Part shown: positions 24,513 through 33,069 of the stretch, in pieces
Layout of the letters: every line of letters starts with the position of its first letter
Position numbering within the stretch: the stretch's first letter is position 1
DNA from: an uncultured Bacteroidales bacterium
Lineage (GTDB): Bacteria; Bacteroidota; Bacteroidia; Bacteroidales; JAFGXI01
Reading direction: 5' to 3'
Length of the DNA: 57,031 bases
Assembly: GCA_947311115.1 (NCBI GenBank)
Contig: CAMZKE010000010.1
Span: 1 to 57,031 of the forward strand
Notes under the pieces: model-generated
What the model was told of the DNA's origin: nothing
The model's input: the letters and a program-made list of their open reading frames with translations, nothing else
Database searches by the model: none
Program-made: the position numbers and the translations under genes

Positions 24513-25547
24513 ATGAATTTTGAATTGAATAAAATAATAAGAAATAATATACAAAAACTTCAACCATACAGCTCGGCTCGGGAAGATTTTACAGGTAAAT
24601 CTGATATTTTCCTCGATGCTAACGAAAATCCATTTAATAACGGAATTAATCGTTATCCTGACCCATTTCAATCAGAGTTGAAAAAACAAATATCTGAAAT
24701 AAAAAATATTGAAACTGAAAAAATATTTTTAGGAAACGGAAGCGATGAGGTTTTAGATTTAGCAATGCGTATTTTTTGCGAACCTATCACAGATAATATC
24801 ATAATCTGTCCACCAACTTACGGAATGTATAAAGTTTTAGCTGATATAAACAATATTGACGCAAAAGAAGTTTTGTTAAATTCCGATTTTTCGTTAAACA
24901 CTGAAAATATTGTAAAAACTTGCAATAGGAATACTAAAATGATTATTTTGTGTTCGCCAAACAATCCAACCGGTAATAGCATTCCTAAAAAAGATATTGA
25001 ATTTTTATTAAATTCAACAAGTAGTATAGTGCTTGTAGATGAGGCATATATCGATTTCTCAGATAAGGAAAGTGCTGTAAATTTAATTGATAAATATCCA
25101 AATTTAATTGTTAGTCAAACCTTATCAAAAGCTTATGGTATGGCAGGTTTAAGGGTTGGTCTGGCTTTTGCTCAAAGGTCGATTGTTGATGTTTTTAATA
25201 AAGTAAAACCGCCTTATAATATTAATACTTTATCGCAAGAAAAAGCATTAGAAACATTGTTGCAAGAAGGAAATTACACCGAAAAACTAACAAAAATTAA
25301 ACAACAAAAACAAGTGCTTATAAATGCCTTAGAAAATATAAGCTTTATTAAAAATATTTATCCTTCCGATGCTAATTTTTTATTGGTAAAATTTGAAAAT
25401 GCCAAAAAACTTTATTCTTATTTATTAAAACAGGGTATTGTGGTTCGCGACCGTTCAAACCAGCCATTATGCGAAGAATGTTTAAGAATTACAGTAGGAA
25501 CAGAGCGAGAAAATAAAATCTTAATTGAAAAACTAAAAGAATATTAA
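24513..25547 (+). CDS. hisC: Histidinol-phosphate aminotransferase
   Basis: A 344-residue PLP aminotransferase converting imidazole-acetol phosphate to histidinol phosphate. The PLP Lys206 sits in SQTLSKAYGMAGLRVG. LDANENPFN (34-42), the LGNGSDEVLDL phosphate-binding stretch (73-83), CSPNNPTG (147-154) and VDEAYIDF (175-182) fit HisC. The start is ATG 24513; an in-frame TTG at 24504 is rejected. Ten bases separate it from hisD, and it ends directly against hisB. Confidence 0.96.
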   Translation: MNFELNKIIRNNIQKLQPYSSAREDFTGKSDIFLDANENPFNNGINRYPDPFQSELKKQISEIKNIETEKIFLGNGSDEVLDLAMRIFCEPITDNIIICPPTYGMYKVLADINNIDAKEVLLNSDFSLNTENIVKTCNRNTKMIILCSPNNPTGNSIPKKDIEFLLNSTSSIVLVDEAYIDFSDKESAVNLIDKYPNLIVSQTLSKAYGMAGLRVGLAFAQRSIVDVFNKVKPPYNINTLSQEKALETLLQEGNYTEKLTKIKQQKQVLINALENISFIKNIYPSDANFLLVKFENAKKLYSYLLKQGIVVRDRSNQPLCEECLRITVGTERENKILIEKLKEY

Positions 25548-26702
25548 ATGAAATCAAAAAATAAAATCAAAAAAGCTCCCTTTCCTAAGGAGAGGGTTGG
25601 GGAGAGGTTATTATTTATAGATAGAGATGGAACTTTAGTTATTGAGCCACCTGTTGATTATCAGTTAGATAGTTTAGAAAAATTAGAATTCTATCCAAAG
25701 GTTTTTTCGTATTTATCGAAAATTGCTAACGAGTTGGATTACAAGTTAGTTATGGTTTCAAACCAAGATGGTTTGGGAACAAAATCTTTTCCCGAGGAAA
25801 CTTTTTGGCCGGCACAAAATAAAATAATTCAAGCATTTAAGAACGAAGGCGTTGAGTTTACTGATATTTTGATAGACAAATCATTACCCGAAGAAAATGC
25901 ACCAACACGAAAGCCACGAACAGGATTGCTTACTAAATACATCAATGGCAACTACGATTTAGCTAATTCGTTTGTGATTGGCGATAGGATAACAGATGTA
26001 GAACTTGCCAAAAATTTAGGTTCTCAAGCAATTTATTTATCAAAAGAAAAGCAAAATAAATTTCCTATTGCTTTGCAAACCACTTCGTGGGAAGAAATAT
26101 ATAAATTCTTAAAATTTGGTTTGCGAAAAGCAAGTATAACAAGAAAAACTAAAGAAACTGATATTGAAATATCGCTAAATATTGATGGCTCAGGAAAATC
26201 GAAAATTGACACAGGAATTAAGTTTTTCGACCATATGTTAGAGCAAATTAGCAAACACGCTTTGGTTGATTTAAATATAAAAGTAAAAGGTGATTTAGAT
26301 GTTGACGAGCATCACACAATAGAAGATACAGGACTTGTTTTGGGCGAAACTTTCAACAAAGCATTAAAAAATATGATTGGGGTTCAACGATACGGTTTTA
26401 CTTTGCCAATGGACGATTGTTTGGCACAAGTTGCAATAGATTTTGGCGGCAGAAATTGGTTAGTTTGGGAGGTTGATTTTAAACGTGAAAAAATTGGCGA
26501 AATGCCCACCGAAATGTTTTCTCATTTTTTTAAATCCTTTACCGATACAGCAAAATGTAATTTGAATATAAAAGCTGAAGGCACAAACGAACATCACAAA
26601 ATTGAAGGGGTTTTTAAAGCATTTGCAAAAGCTGTAAAAATGGCAAAACAAAGAGATTTAAGCAATCTTGTTTTGCCATCAACAAAAGGAACTTTAAAAT
26701 AA
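25548..26702 (+). CDS. hisB: Bifunctional histidinol-phosphatase / imidazoleglycerol-phosphate dehydratase
   Basis: A 384-residue two-domain protein. Residues about 21-185 are a HAD phosphatase with the nucleophile motif FIDRDGTL (Asp25, Asp27), VSNQDGLGT and [10 protein letters not shown]. Residues about 190-384 are the dehydratase, with [22 protein letters not shown] and [12 protein letters not shown] metal-binding His motifs. The Cys/His zinc cluster seen in the E. coli HAD domain is missing: the loop reads [15 protein letters not shown]. The N-terminus is odd. [20 protein letters not shown] precedes the usual LLFIDRDG, and this extra stretch is encoded by an intergenic-type repeat (25575-25607) lying in frame. 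Confidence 0.96.
   Translation: MKSKNKIKKAPFPKERVGERLLFIDRDGTLVIEPPVDYQLDSLEKLEFYPKVFSYLSKIANELDYKLVMVSNQDGLGTKSFPEETFWPAQNKIIQAFKNEGVEFTDILIDKSLPEENAPTRKPRTGLLTKYINGNYDLANSFVIGDRITDVELAKNLGSQAIYLSKEKQNKFPIALQTTSWEEIYKFLKFGLRKASITRKTKETDIEISLNIDGSGKSKIDTGIKFFDHMLEQISKHALVDLNIKVKGDLDVDEHHTIEDTGLVLGETFNKALKNMIGVQRYGFTLPMDDCLAQVAIDFGGRNWLVWEVDFKREKIGEMPTEMFSHFFKSFTDTAKCNLNIKAEGTNEHHKIEGVFKAFAKAVKMAKQRDLSNLVLPSTKGTLK
25575..25607. repeat. Palindromic repeat inserted in frame in hisB
   Basis: The sequence from GCTCCCTTTCC through AAGGAGAGGGTTGG to GGAGAGG is clearly more GC-rich than its surroundings. CCCTTTCC and GGAGAGGG form an 8-bp hairpin with a TAA loop in DNA, though TAA is out of frame. 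It looks like the CCCTCTCC..GGAGAGGGTTGGGG dispersed element found between genes in many bacteria. Here it encodes residues [11 protein letters not shown] at the HisB N-terminus, just before the catalytic core begins. Confidence 0.65.
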
Positions 26703-26709
26703 AGTAAAT

Positions 26710-27288
26710 ATGATAGCAATAATAAAATATAATGCAGGAAATATCAGCTCGGTAAAAAATGCTCTTAATCGTTTGGGTTACAATAGTATTATAACCGACA
26801 ATGCCAACGAAATATTAAATGCAGATAAGGTAATTTTCCCTGGAGTTGGTGAAGCCGGTTCTGCTATGCAATATCTAAAAGAAAGGGGTTTAGATAAAGT
26901 AATATTGTCGGTAAAACAACCTGTTTTAGGTATTTGTTTGGGTTTGCAGTTAATGTGCAATTTTTCTGAAGAAGGAAATACCGAATGTTTAGGGGTTTTT
27001 GATACACAAGTTAAATTGTTTCCACCGAAAGAAATAGTGCCACATATGGGGTGGAATAATTTTTCATCAATAAAAGCCGCTTTATTTAATGGGATAAATG
27101 CCAATGCAGATGTATATTATGTACATAGTTTTTATGCTGAAATATGCGAAAACACAATAGCTACTTGCGATTATATATTGCCGTTTAGTGCAGCTTTGCA
27201 AAAAAATAATTTTTACGCCACACAATTTCACCCCGAAAAATCAGGCGATATTGGAGAACAAATATTAAAAAACTTTTTAGAATTATGA
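26710..27288 (+). CDS. hisH: Imidazole glycerol phosphate synthase, glutaminase subunit
   Basis: A 192-residue class I glutaminase partner of HisF. Cys76 lies in [11 protein letters not shown], and His174/Glu176 lie in [19 protein letters not shown] (44-53) is the HisH version of the oxyanion region, and PHMGWNNF and YYVHSFYAE are HisH-specific stretches. It starts 7 bp after hisB and overlaps hisA by 4 bp. Confidence 0.97.
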   Translation: MIAIIKYNAGNISSVKNALNRLGYNSIITDNANEILNADKVIFPGVGEAGSAMQYLKERGLDKVILSVKQPVLGICLGLQLMCNFSEEGNTECLGVFDTQVKLFPPKEIVPHMGWNNFSSIKAALFNGINANADVYYVHSFYAEICENTIATCDYILPFSAALQKNNFYATQFHPEKSGDIGEQILKNFLEL

Positions 27289-27998
27289 GAATAATACCTG
27301 CAATAGATATAATAGACGGAAAATGTGTTCGCTTAAGCAAAGGCGACTATTCCACTAAAAAAGTGTATAACGAAAACCCTTTGGAAATGGCTAAAATTTT
27401 CGAAGATAATGGCATTAAATTTTTGCACTTGGTAGATTTAGATGGTGCAAAATCGCACAAAATTATTAATCACAAAGTTTTGGAACAAATTGCATCAAAA
27501 ACAAACTTGAAAATCGATTTTGGTGGTGGCTTAAAATCTACCGAAGATTTAAAAATAGCTTTTAATAGTGGTGCTAATCAGATTACAGGAGGAAGTATTG
27601 CAGTAAAAAATCCTGAAATATTTTTAGAGTGGTTGCAACAATTTGGTGCCGATAAAATTATTTTGGGTGCAGATTTTATCGACAGAAAAATAGCTACAAA
27701 TGGCTGGTATAATACTTCTGGGTTTGATGTAATTGATTTTATATCAGAATATTCTAATAAAGGGATTTTAAATGTTATTTGTACAGATATTTCTAAAGAT
27801 GGAATGTTAGAAGGCATTTCAACAGAGCTTTATAAAGAAATTATTGATAAAACAAAAGTGAAATTAATTGCAAGTGGTGGTGTTTCTTGCATTGCCGATT
27901 TGCAAAAAGCCAAAGAAATTGGTTGCGATGGAGCAATTTTAGGAAAAGCTATTTACGAAGGAAAGATATCATTAAAAGAATTACAAAAACTATGTTAA
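27285..27998 (+). CDS. hisA: ProFAR isomerase
   Basis: A 237-residue TIM barrel that isomerises the ribosyl moiety of ProFAR to PRFAR. The catalytic Asp8 lies in [17 protein letters not shown]. The phosphate-binding GGGLKSTED and ASGGVS loops and the second acid region CTDISKDGM are present. It overlaps hisH by 4 bp and hisF by 7 bp. Confidence 0.97.
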   Translation: MRIIPAIDIIDGKCVRLSKGDYSTKKVYNENPLEMAKIFEDNGIKFLHLVDLDGAKSHKIINHKVLEQIASKTNLKIDFGGGLKSTEDLKIAFNSGANQITGGSIAVKNPEIFLEWLQQFGADKIILGADFIDRKIATNGWYNTSGFDVIDFISEYSNKGILNVICTDISKDGMLEGISTELYKEIIDKTKVKLIASGGVSCIADLQKAKEIGCDGAILGKAIYEGKISLKELQKLC

Positions 27999-28744
27999 AA
28001 AAAAGAATAATACCCTGTTTGGATATCAAAGACGGCAAAACCGTAAAAGGAATAAATTTTGTTGATATTAGAGATGCCGGAAATCCTGTGGAGTTGGCAA
28101 AAAAATATGTTGAACAAAAAGCAGACGAATTAGTGTTTTTAGACATTACGGCAACTATTGAAAACAGAACAACACTTATTGAGCTGGTTAAAAAAATAGC
28201 CAAGGAAATAAATATTCCGTTTACCGTTGGCGGAGGAATAAACTCTGTGCAAGATGTTTCTAAACTAATACAAGCCGGAGCTGATAAGGTTAGTATAAAC
28301 TCATCGGCAGTAAAAAATCCTAAACTTATTTCTGAAATATCAAAAGAGTTTGGTAATCAGTGTGTTGTTGTTGCTATCGATACGAAATTTATTGATGATG
28401 AATGGCGAGTTTTTGTGCATGGAGGTAGAACAGCAACAGAATTAAAAACAGTAGATTGGGCAAAACAGGCAGAACAATTTGGGGCAGGAGAAATACTTCT
28501 TACATCAATGAATAATGATGGTACAAAACAAGGTTTTGATATTGATATTACTAACAAAGTTAGCAGTGCTGTAAATATTCCTGTAATTGCATCGGGAGGT
28601 GCCGGACAAAAAGAAGATTTTAAAAATGTATTTGAACAAACCTCGGCAACCGGTGCATTAGCAGCAAGTATTTTTCACTTCGGTGAGATACCAATTCCTG
28701 AATTAAAACAATATTTAAAAAATAATAAAATTAATATACGATGA
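27992..28744 (+). CDS. hisF: Imidazole glycerol phosphate synthase, cyclase subunit
   Basis: A 250-residue cyclase that uses ammonia from HisH to make the imidazole ring and AICAR. The catalytic Asp11 lies in [16 protein letters not shown], and the second Asp is in [17 protein letters not shown] and [10 protein letters not shown] bind the phosphates. I choose ATG 27992 ([10 protein letters not shown]), which overlaps the end of hisA by 7 bp. A longer frame upstream reads across hisA and has no family match. The end overlaps hisIE by 4 bp. Confidence 0.97.
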   Translation: MLKKRIIPCLDIKDGKTVKGINFVDIRDAGNPVELAKKYVEQKADELVFLDITATIENRTTLIELVKKIAKEINIPFTVGGGINSVQDVSKLIQAGADKVSINSSAVKNPKLISEISKEFGNQCVVVAIDTKFIDDEWRVFVHGGRTATELKTVDWAKQAEQFGAGEILLTSMNNDGTKQGFDIDITNKVSSAVNIPVIASGGAGQKEDFKNVFEQTSATGALAASIFHFGEIPIPELKQYLKNNKINIR

Positions 28745-29334
28745 AAATAGATTTTACAAAAGGAAACGGACTAGTTCCTGCAATTATTCAAGATGCTACA
28801 ACAAAAAACGTGTTAATGCTTGGCTATATGAATAAAGAAGCGTACGATAAAACAATTGAAACAAAGAAAGTTACATTTTTTAGCAGAAGCAAACAACGTC
28901 TTTGGACAAAAGGTGAAGAAAGTGGTAATTTTTTAAACCTTGTAAGTATCGATAACGATTGCGATAATGATACGCTTTTAATAAAGGTTAATCCTGATGG
29001 ACCAACTTGCCACACAGGCACTGATACTTGTTGGGCTGAAGAAAACACTCAAAATTATGGCTTTTTAAGTAAGTTAGAAGAAGTAATTACCGAACGCAGA
29101 ACTAATATGAGCGATAAATCTTATACGGCATCATTATTTAAAAAAGGCATAAATAAAATTGCTCAAAAAGTTGGCGAAGAAGCTGTTGAAGTAGTAATTG
29201 AAGCTAAAGATAACGATGATAATTTGTTCTTAAACGAAAGTGCCGATTTACTTTTTCACTATCTAATTTTACTACAAGCTAAAGGTTTTAAATTAAATGA
29301 TGTTGTGTCGGTTTTGAAAGAGAGGCATAAGTAA
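28741..29334 (+). CDS. hisIE: Bifunctional phosphoribosyl-AMP cyclohydrolase / phosphoribosyl-ATP pyrophosphatase
   Basis: A 197-residue fusion covering steps two and three. The HisI domain (1 to about 103) has [28 protein letters not shown] and the metal ligands in CHTGTDTCW. The HisE domain (about 107-197) begins [12 protein letters not shown], with [17 protein letters not shown] as the Mg-binding helices and [13 protein letters not shown]. It completes the pathway together with hisGDCBHAF. No strong plus-strand terminator follows; the nearby stem at 29382-29412 could serve weakly. Confidence 0.97.
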   Translation: MKIDFTKGNGLVPAIIQDATTKNVLMLGYMNKEAYDKTIETKKVTFFSRSKQRLWTKGEESGNFLNLVSIDNDCDNDTLLIKVNPDGPTCHTGTDTCWAEENTQNYGFLSKLEEVITERRTNMSDKSYTASLFKKGINKIAQKVGEEAVEVVIEAKDNDDNLFLNESADLLFHYLILLQAKGFKLNDVVSVLKERHK

Positions 29335-29370
29335 TATTTAATATTGCCGAGAAAACTCTTAGTTTTTTGA

Positions 29371-29412
29371 TATAAAAACAAAACCCCTTAATTTGTTAAA
29401 AATCAAGGGGTT
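29371..29412 (-). terminator. Terminator after tRNA-Gln
   Basis: AACCCCTT and AAGGGGTT form an 8-bp stem around an AT-rich loop. On the minus strand, downstream of the tRNA, it is followed by TTTGTTTTTA. It may also stop plus-strand his transcription, although the T-tract on that side is poor. Confidence 0.7.
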
Positions 29413-29427
29413 GTGCTTGTTTGTTGT

Positions 29428-29497
29428 TGTCCCACAAGGATTCGAACCTTGAACGACGGCACCAAAAACCGATGTGTTACCATTACACCATGGGACA
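29428..29497 (-). tRNA. tRNA-Gln (anticodon TTG)
   Basis: The minus strand begins TGTCCCA and ends TGGGACA, a perfect 7-bp acceptor stem. The D-arm region is GTGTAATGGTAACAC. The anticodon loop is TTTTGGT, giving anticodon TTG, and the T-arm is CAAGGTTCGAATCCTTG with the invariant GGTTCGAATCC. CCA is not encoded. The outer pair of the anticodon stem looks mismatched; the other stems are good. A good promoter and a terminator flank it, so it is a single-gene unit. Confidence 0.93.
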
Positions 29498-29521
29498 AGA
29501 ACCATTTGCTAAAAAGCGTTG

Positions 29522-29553
29522 CAAAAATAAGCTGTTTTTTTTATTATCACAAA
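29522..29553 (-). promoter_or_regulatory. tRNA-Gln promoter
   Basis: On the minus strand TTTG (29553-29550) and TATTTTTG (29529-29522) are 20 nt apart, fitting the Bacteroidota consensus. Transcription would begin about 20 nt before the mature tRNA end. Confidence 0.7.
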
Positions 29554-29770
29554 AAAATAGCAATAAATTTTCGATAAATTTTTAAATAATTTGCAAAAAA
29601 CTTTTTATCAGATGTTTATGGTTGTATAAAAACGATTTTTTTGTTTTTAACTTGTATTATGTATAAGTGATTTTTCTATATTTAAGTTTTTTTAAGTGAC
29701 TAAAATATTTATAAAGCTAAAAATTGTTAGTATATTCGCCGTGTTAAAAAAAATCACTCAATATTAAGAA

Positions 29771-32700
29771 ATGAAGTATAAATTATTAAATAACATTACA
29801 GGCTGGTTAGTTTTTATAGTTGCTGCGTTTACGTATATATCTACAGTGGAACCAACCGCAAGTTTTTGGGATTGTGGCGAGTTTATTGCAACAGCAGTTA
29901 AATTAGAAGTTGGGCACCCTCCGGGAGCTCCATTATTTATGATTATGGCAAGAGTTGCTTCGCTATTTTCAAGCGATGTAACAACCATAGCATACACTGT
30001 TAATATTTTATCAGCATTAGCAAGTGCTTTTACTATATTGTTTTTATTTTGGACAATAACTCACCTTGCAAAGAAATTTGTAAAAAAAGAAGATTATACA
30101 GTTGGTAACTATATTGCAATATTAGGAAGTGGAGTGGTAGGAGCGTTGGCATATACATTCTCCGATTCGTTTTGGTTTTCGGCTGTTGAAGCTGAGGTTT
30201 ATGCTATGTCATCATTATTTACGGCAATTGTTTTTTGGGCAATTCTTAAATGGGAAGATTATTCCGGTCAGGAGTATTCAAATAAATGGATTATACTTAT
30301 TGCTTATCTTATGGGTTTATCAATAGGAGTTCACTTACTTAATTTACTTGCTATTCCCGCAATTGTTTTTGTTTATTATTTTAAGAATTACAAACCTACT
30401 AAAATTGGCGTAATTTCAGCTTTGGCAGTATCTATTGGAATGCTTGCAGCAATTATGTATGGAATAATACCCGGGTCAATAACTATTGCATCAAAATTCG
30501 AATTACTTTTTGTAAATGGTTTTGGATTAGGATTTAATACAGGTGCTTTCTTTTACATTTTCTTATTAATAGCTACTTTAATATTTACACTTTACTACAC
30601 AACAAAAAGAGAAGCAAACCATTTATATACATCTATTCTTTTTTCGTTATCGATATTTTTGTTAGGAACAACAATGATTTTAGGAAGCTTATTTATGGCA
30701 ATTGTTTTAGCTGGTGGTATTTTTGCATTAGTGTATTTTAAAGGTAAAAATTATCAATCTGTTTTAAATACAATTGTATTAGCAGGAACAGTAATAATGA
30801 TAGGTTATTCATCGTTTACAATGGTGGTTATTCGTTCGTTGGCTAATCCTCCGCTAGATGAAAATAATCCGGAAAATGTTTTTGCTTTGTTATCATACTT
30901 AAATCGTGAACAATATGGTGACAGACCACTTTTTTATGGACAATATTATAACGCTCCTTTCGAAAGTATTGAAGAAGGAAAACCCAATTATGTACAGCGT
31001 ACTGATGCTGATGGAAATCAGAAATACGAGATTTCAGATCATAAACAAGTTGTAAAATACGATTCACGTTTTTACACTGTATTTCCACGTATGTATAGTT
31101 CTCAAGCTAATCATATACAGGCGTATAAGCAGTGGGGAGATGTTAAAGGTAAGCCAATTACTGTTGACCAAAACGGAGAACGTAAAAAACTTATGAAACC
31201 AACTTTTGGCGAAAACCTAACTTTCTTCTTTAAATATCAAATTGGGCATATGTATATGCGTTATTTCTTCTGGAATTTTATTGGTAGACAAAATGATACT
31301 CAAGGTCACGGAAGTGTTAATAAAGGTAACTGGATAAGTGGCATACCTGGTTTGGGAATGGAACCTAATTTAGATTTACTTCCTGAAAGTATGAAAAATC
31401 AAAAAGCACGAAATGTATATTTCTTTTTGCCATTACTACTTGGTTTAATTGGACTTATGTTTCAGGCAAAAACAAATTCTAACGGATTTTGGGTGGTAAT
31501 GCTACTATTTTTGTTTACAGGATTAGCAATTGTTTTATATCTAAATCAATATCCGTATCAACCGCGTGAGCGTGATTATGCTTATTCAGGTTCGTTTTAT
31601 GCATTTGCAATTTGGATTGGTATCGGTGTTTTTGGTATTTATCGATTTTTATCAGAAAAGGCAAAACTACCGCAAACAGTGGGTGCTGTAGCTGTAACTT
31701 TAATAACCCTTATAGCAGTACCTGCTGTAATGGCTAATCAAAATTGGGACGATCACGATCGCTCTAACCGATATACTGCAAGAGATTTTGCAAAGAATTA
31801 TTTAAGCTCGTGTGCTCCAAATGCAATATTATTTACTAATGGCGATAACGATACTTTTCCATTATGGTATGTGCAAGAGGTTGAGGGCTATAGAACTGAT
31901 ATAAGAGTTGTGAATTTAAGTTTGTTAAATACCGATTGGTATATAGACCAAGTTAGACGTGCAGCTTACGAATCGGCACCTGTACCATTTACAATGTCTC
32001 GCGATAAGTACGAGCAAGGTACTCGTGATAGCCCATTTGTACTTGAAAAAATGAATCAGTACACCGAAATTAGTAAAATTGTTGATTTTGTTGCCAACGA
32101 TGATGAAAGAACAAAGTTACAGACAAGTGGTGGTAGAAGTATAAATTTTGTGCCAACAAAAATGTTTCAATTAACTGTCGATTCTGCTACCGTTGTAGAT
32201 AACGGTGTTGTAAAGCCAAAAGATGCCACTAAAATTGTTGATAAAATTCAATGGAAATATAAAAAGAATTATATGCCTAAAGCAGAAATGATGGTTCTTG
32301 ATTTATTGGCACATAATAATTGGAAACGTCCAATATATTTTGCGATAACTGTTGGTAGTGACAGTTATATGGGGCTTGAAAAATATTTCCAAATAGAAGG
32401 GCTTGCATATCGTTTAGTACCTGTTGTTGATGATAGTAACGATGGTCAAACAGGACGAATTGATACTGATATTATGTATGATAATATTATGAACAAATTT
32501 GTTTGGGGAAATATTAGTGACCCTGATGTTTGGTTAGATGAGAATAATTTGAGAATGACAATGAATATTAGAAATAATTTTTCACGTCTCGCAAATGCTT
32601 TAATTGCTGAAGGTAAAACCGATAAAGCAAAAGAAGTTATTAATCGTTGTTTAGAAATTTTACCGGGCGAAGTTGTTCCTCATAATGGCTTTTCTATTGG

Positions 32701-32959
32701 AGTTATTGATGTACTTTACAAGCTTAACGAGAAAGAAGAAGCTCGTAAAATTATTGACCAAATGATGAATACTAACGAAAACGATTTAAATTGGTATTTA
32801 TCTTTAACAGGTTCAGATGCCTCTTCGGTTGACAGAGATAAGCAAATGGCAATGGCAATAATTCAAGAACTTTACAGAATAACTCAACGATACGATAAAG
32901 AGAAGTTTGATGATATTAGCAAGCGGTTTGAAAATCTTTATGGTAGATTTAATAGATAA
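29771..32959 (+). CDS. GT117-type (DUF2723) membrane protein with TPR-like C-terminus
   Basis: A 1062-residue integral membrane protein. The N-terminal half has about a dozen hydrophobic segments. It carries the family's first-loop signature, SFWDCGEFIATAVKLEVGHPPG (residues about 33-54), whose acidic residues resemble the catalytic loop of PMT/GT-C glycosyltransferases. A second conserved stretch, TNGDNDTFPLWYVQ, lies near residue 700 in the soluble part, after the last membrane helices. The C-terminal ~120 residues are helical and TPR-like (EGKTDKAKEVINRCLEILPG). Such proteins are common in Bacteroidota and are assigned to glycosyltransferase family 117, likely acting in protein or lipid glycosylation at the membrane. 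Donor and acceptor are unknown. Confidence 0.85.
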   Translation: MKYKLLNNITGWLVFIVAAFTYISTVEPTASFWDCGEFIATAVKLEVGHPPGAPLFMIMARVASLFSSDVTTIAYTVNILSALASAFTILFLFWTITHLAKKFVKKEDYTVGNYIAILGSGVVGALAYTFSDSFWFSAVEAEVYAMSSLFTAIVFWAILKWEDYSGQEYSNKWIILIAYLMGLSIGVHLLNLLAIPAIVFVYYFKNYKPTKIGVISALAVSIGMLAAIMYGIIPGSITIASKFELLFVNGFGLGFNTGAFFYIFLLIATLIFTLYYTTKREANHLYTSILFSLSIFLLGTTMILGSLFMAIVLAGGIFALVYFKGKNYQSVLNTIVLAGTVIMIGYSSFTMVVIRSLANPPLDENNPENVFALLSYLNREQYGDRPLFYGQYYNAPFESIEEGKPNYVQRTDADGNQKYEISDHKQVVKYDSRFYTVFPRMYSSQANHIQAYKQWGDVKGKPITVDQNGERKKLMKPTFGENLTFFFKYQIGHMYMRYFFWNFIGRQNDTQGHGSVNKGNWISGIPGLGMEPNLDLLPESMKNQKARNVYFFLPLLLGLIGLMFQAKTNSNGFWVVMLLFLFTGLAIVLYLNQYPYQPRERDYAYSGSFYAFAIWIGIGVFGIYRFLSEKAKLPQTVGAVAVTLITLIAVPAVMANQNWDDHDRSNRYTARDFAKNYLSSCAPNAILFTNGDNDTFPLWYVQEVEGYRTDIRVVNLSLLNTDWYIDQVRRAAYESAPVPFTMSRDKYEQGTRDSPFVLEKMNQYTEISKIVDFVANDDERTKLQTSGGRSINFVPTKMFQLTVDSATVVDNGVVKPKDATKIVDKIQWKYKKNYMPKAEMMVLDLLAHNNWKRPIYFAITVGSDSYMGLEKYFQIEGLAYRLVPVVDDSNDGQTGRIDTDIMYDNIMNKFVWGNISDPDVWLDENNLRMTMNIRNNFSRLANALIAEGKTDKAKEVINRCLEILPGEVVPHNGFSIGVIDVLYKLNEKEEARKIIDQMMNTNENDLNWYLSLTGSDASSVDRDKQMAMAIIQELYRITQRYDKEKFDDISKRFENLYGRFNR

Positions 32960-32982
32960 TATTTTAAAATAATAAATAACTG

Positions 32983-33031
32983 TGTCATTCTGAGTGAAGT
33001 AAATTTATGGTTTACAGAGTTTAGAATGACA
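32983..33031. repeat. Hairpin repeat of the TGTCATTCT family
   Basis: TGTCATTCT (32983-32991) and AGAATGACA (33023-33031) are perfect inverted 9-mers enclosing about 31 nt. The left side continues GAGTGAAG, matching the start of the common TGTCATTCTGAGCGAAG intergenic repeat. A related pair lies at 4201-4281. It sits between the GT117 gene and the transglycosylase gene and may act as an mRNA 3' structure. Confidence 0.6.
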
Positions 33032-33069
33032 TAAGTTTTTTAGGAAAATGATAAATATATAAAACATTT

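Noticed and set aside
27887-27991. Longer HisF start reading across the end of hisA
   Set aside because: The added 35 residues have no family character and lie in hisA coding sequence; the ATG at 27992 gives the normal [10 protein letters not shown] start.
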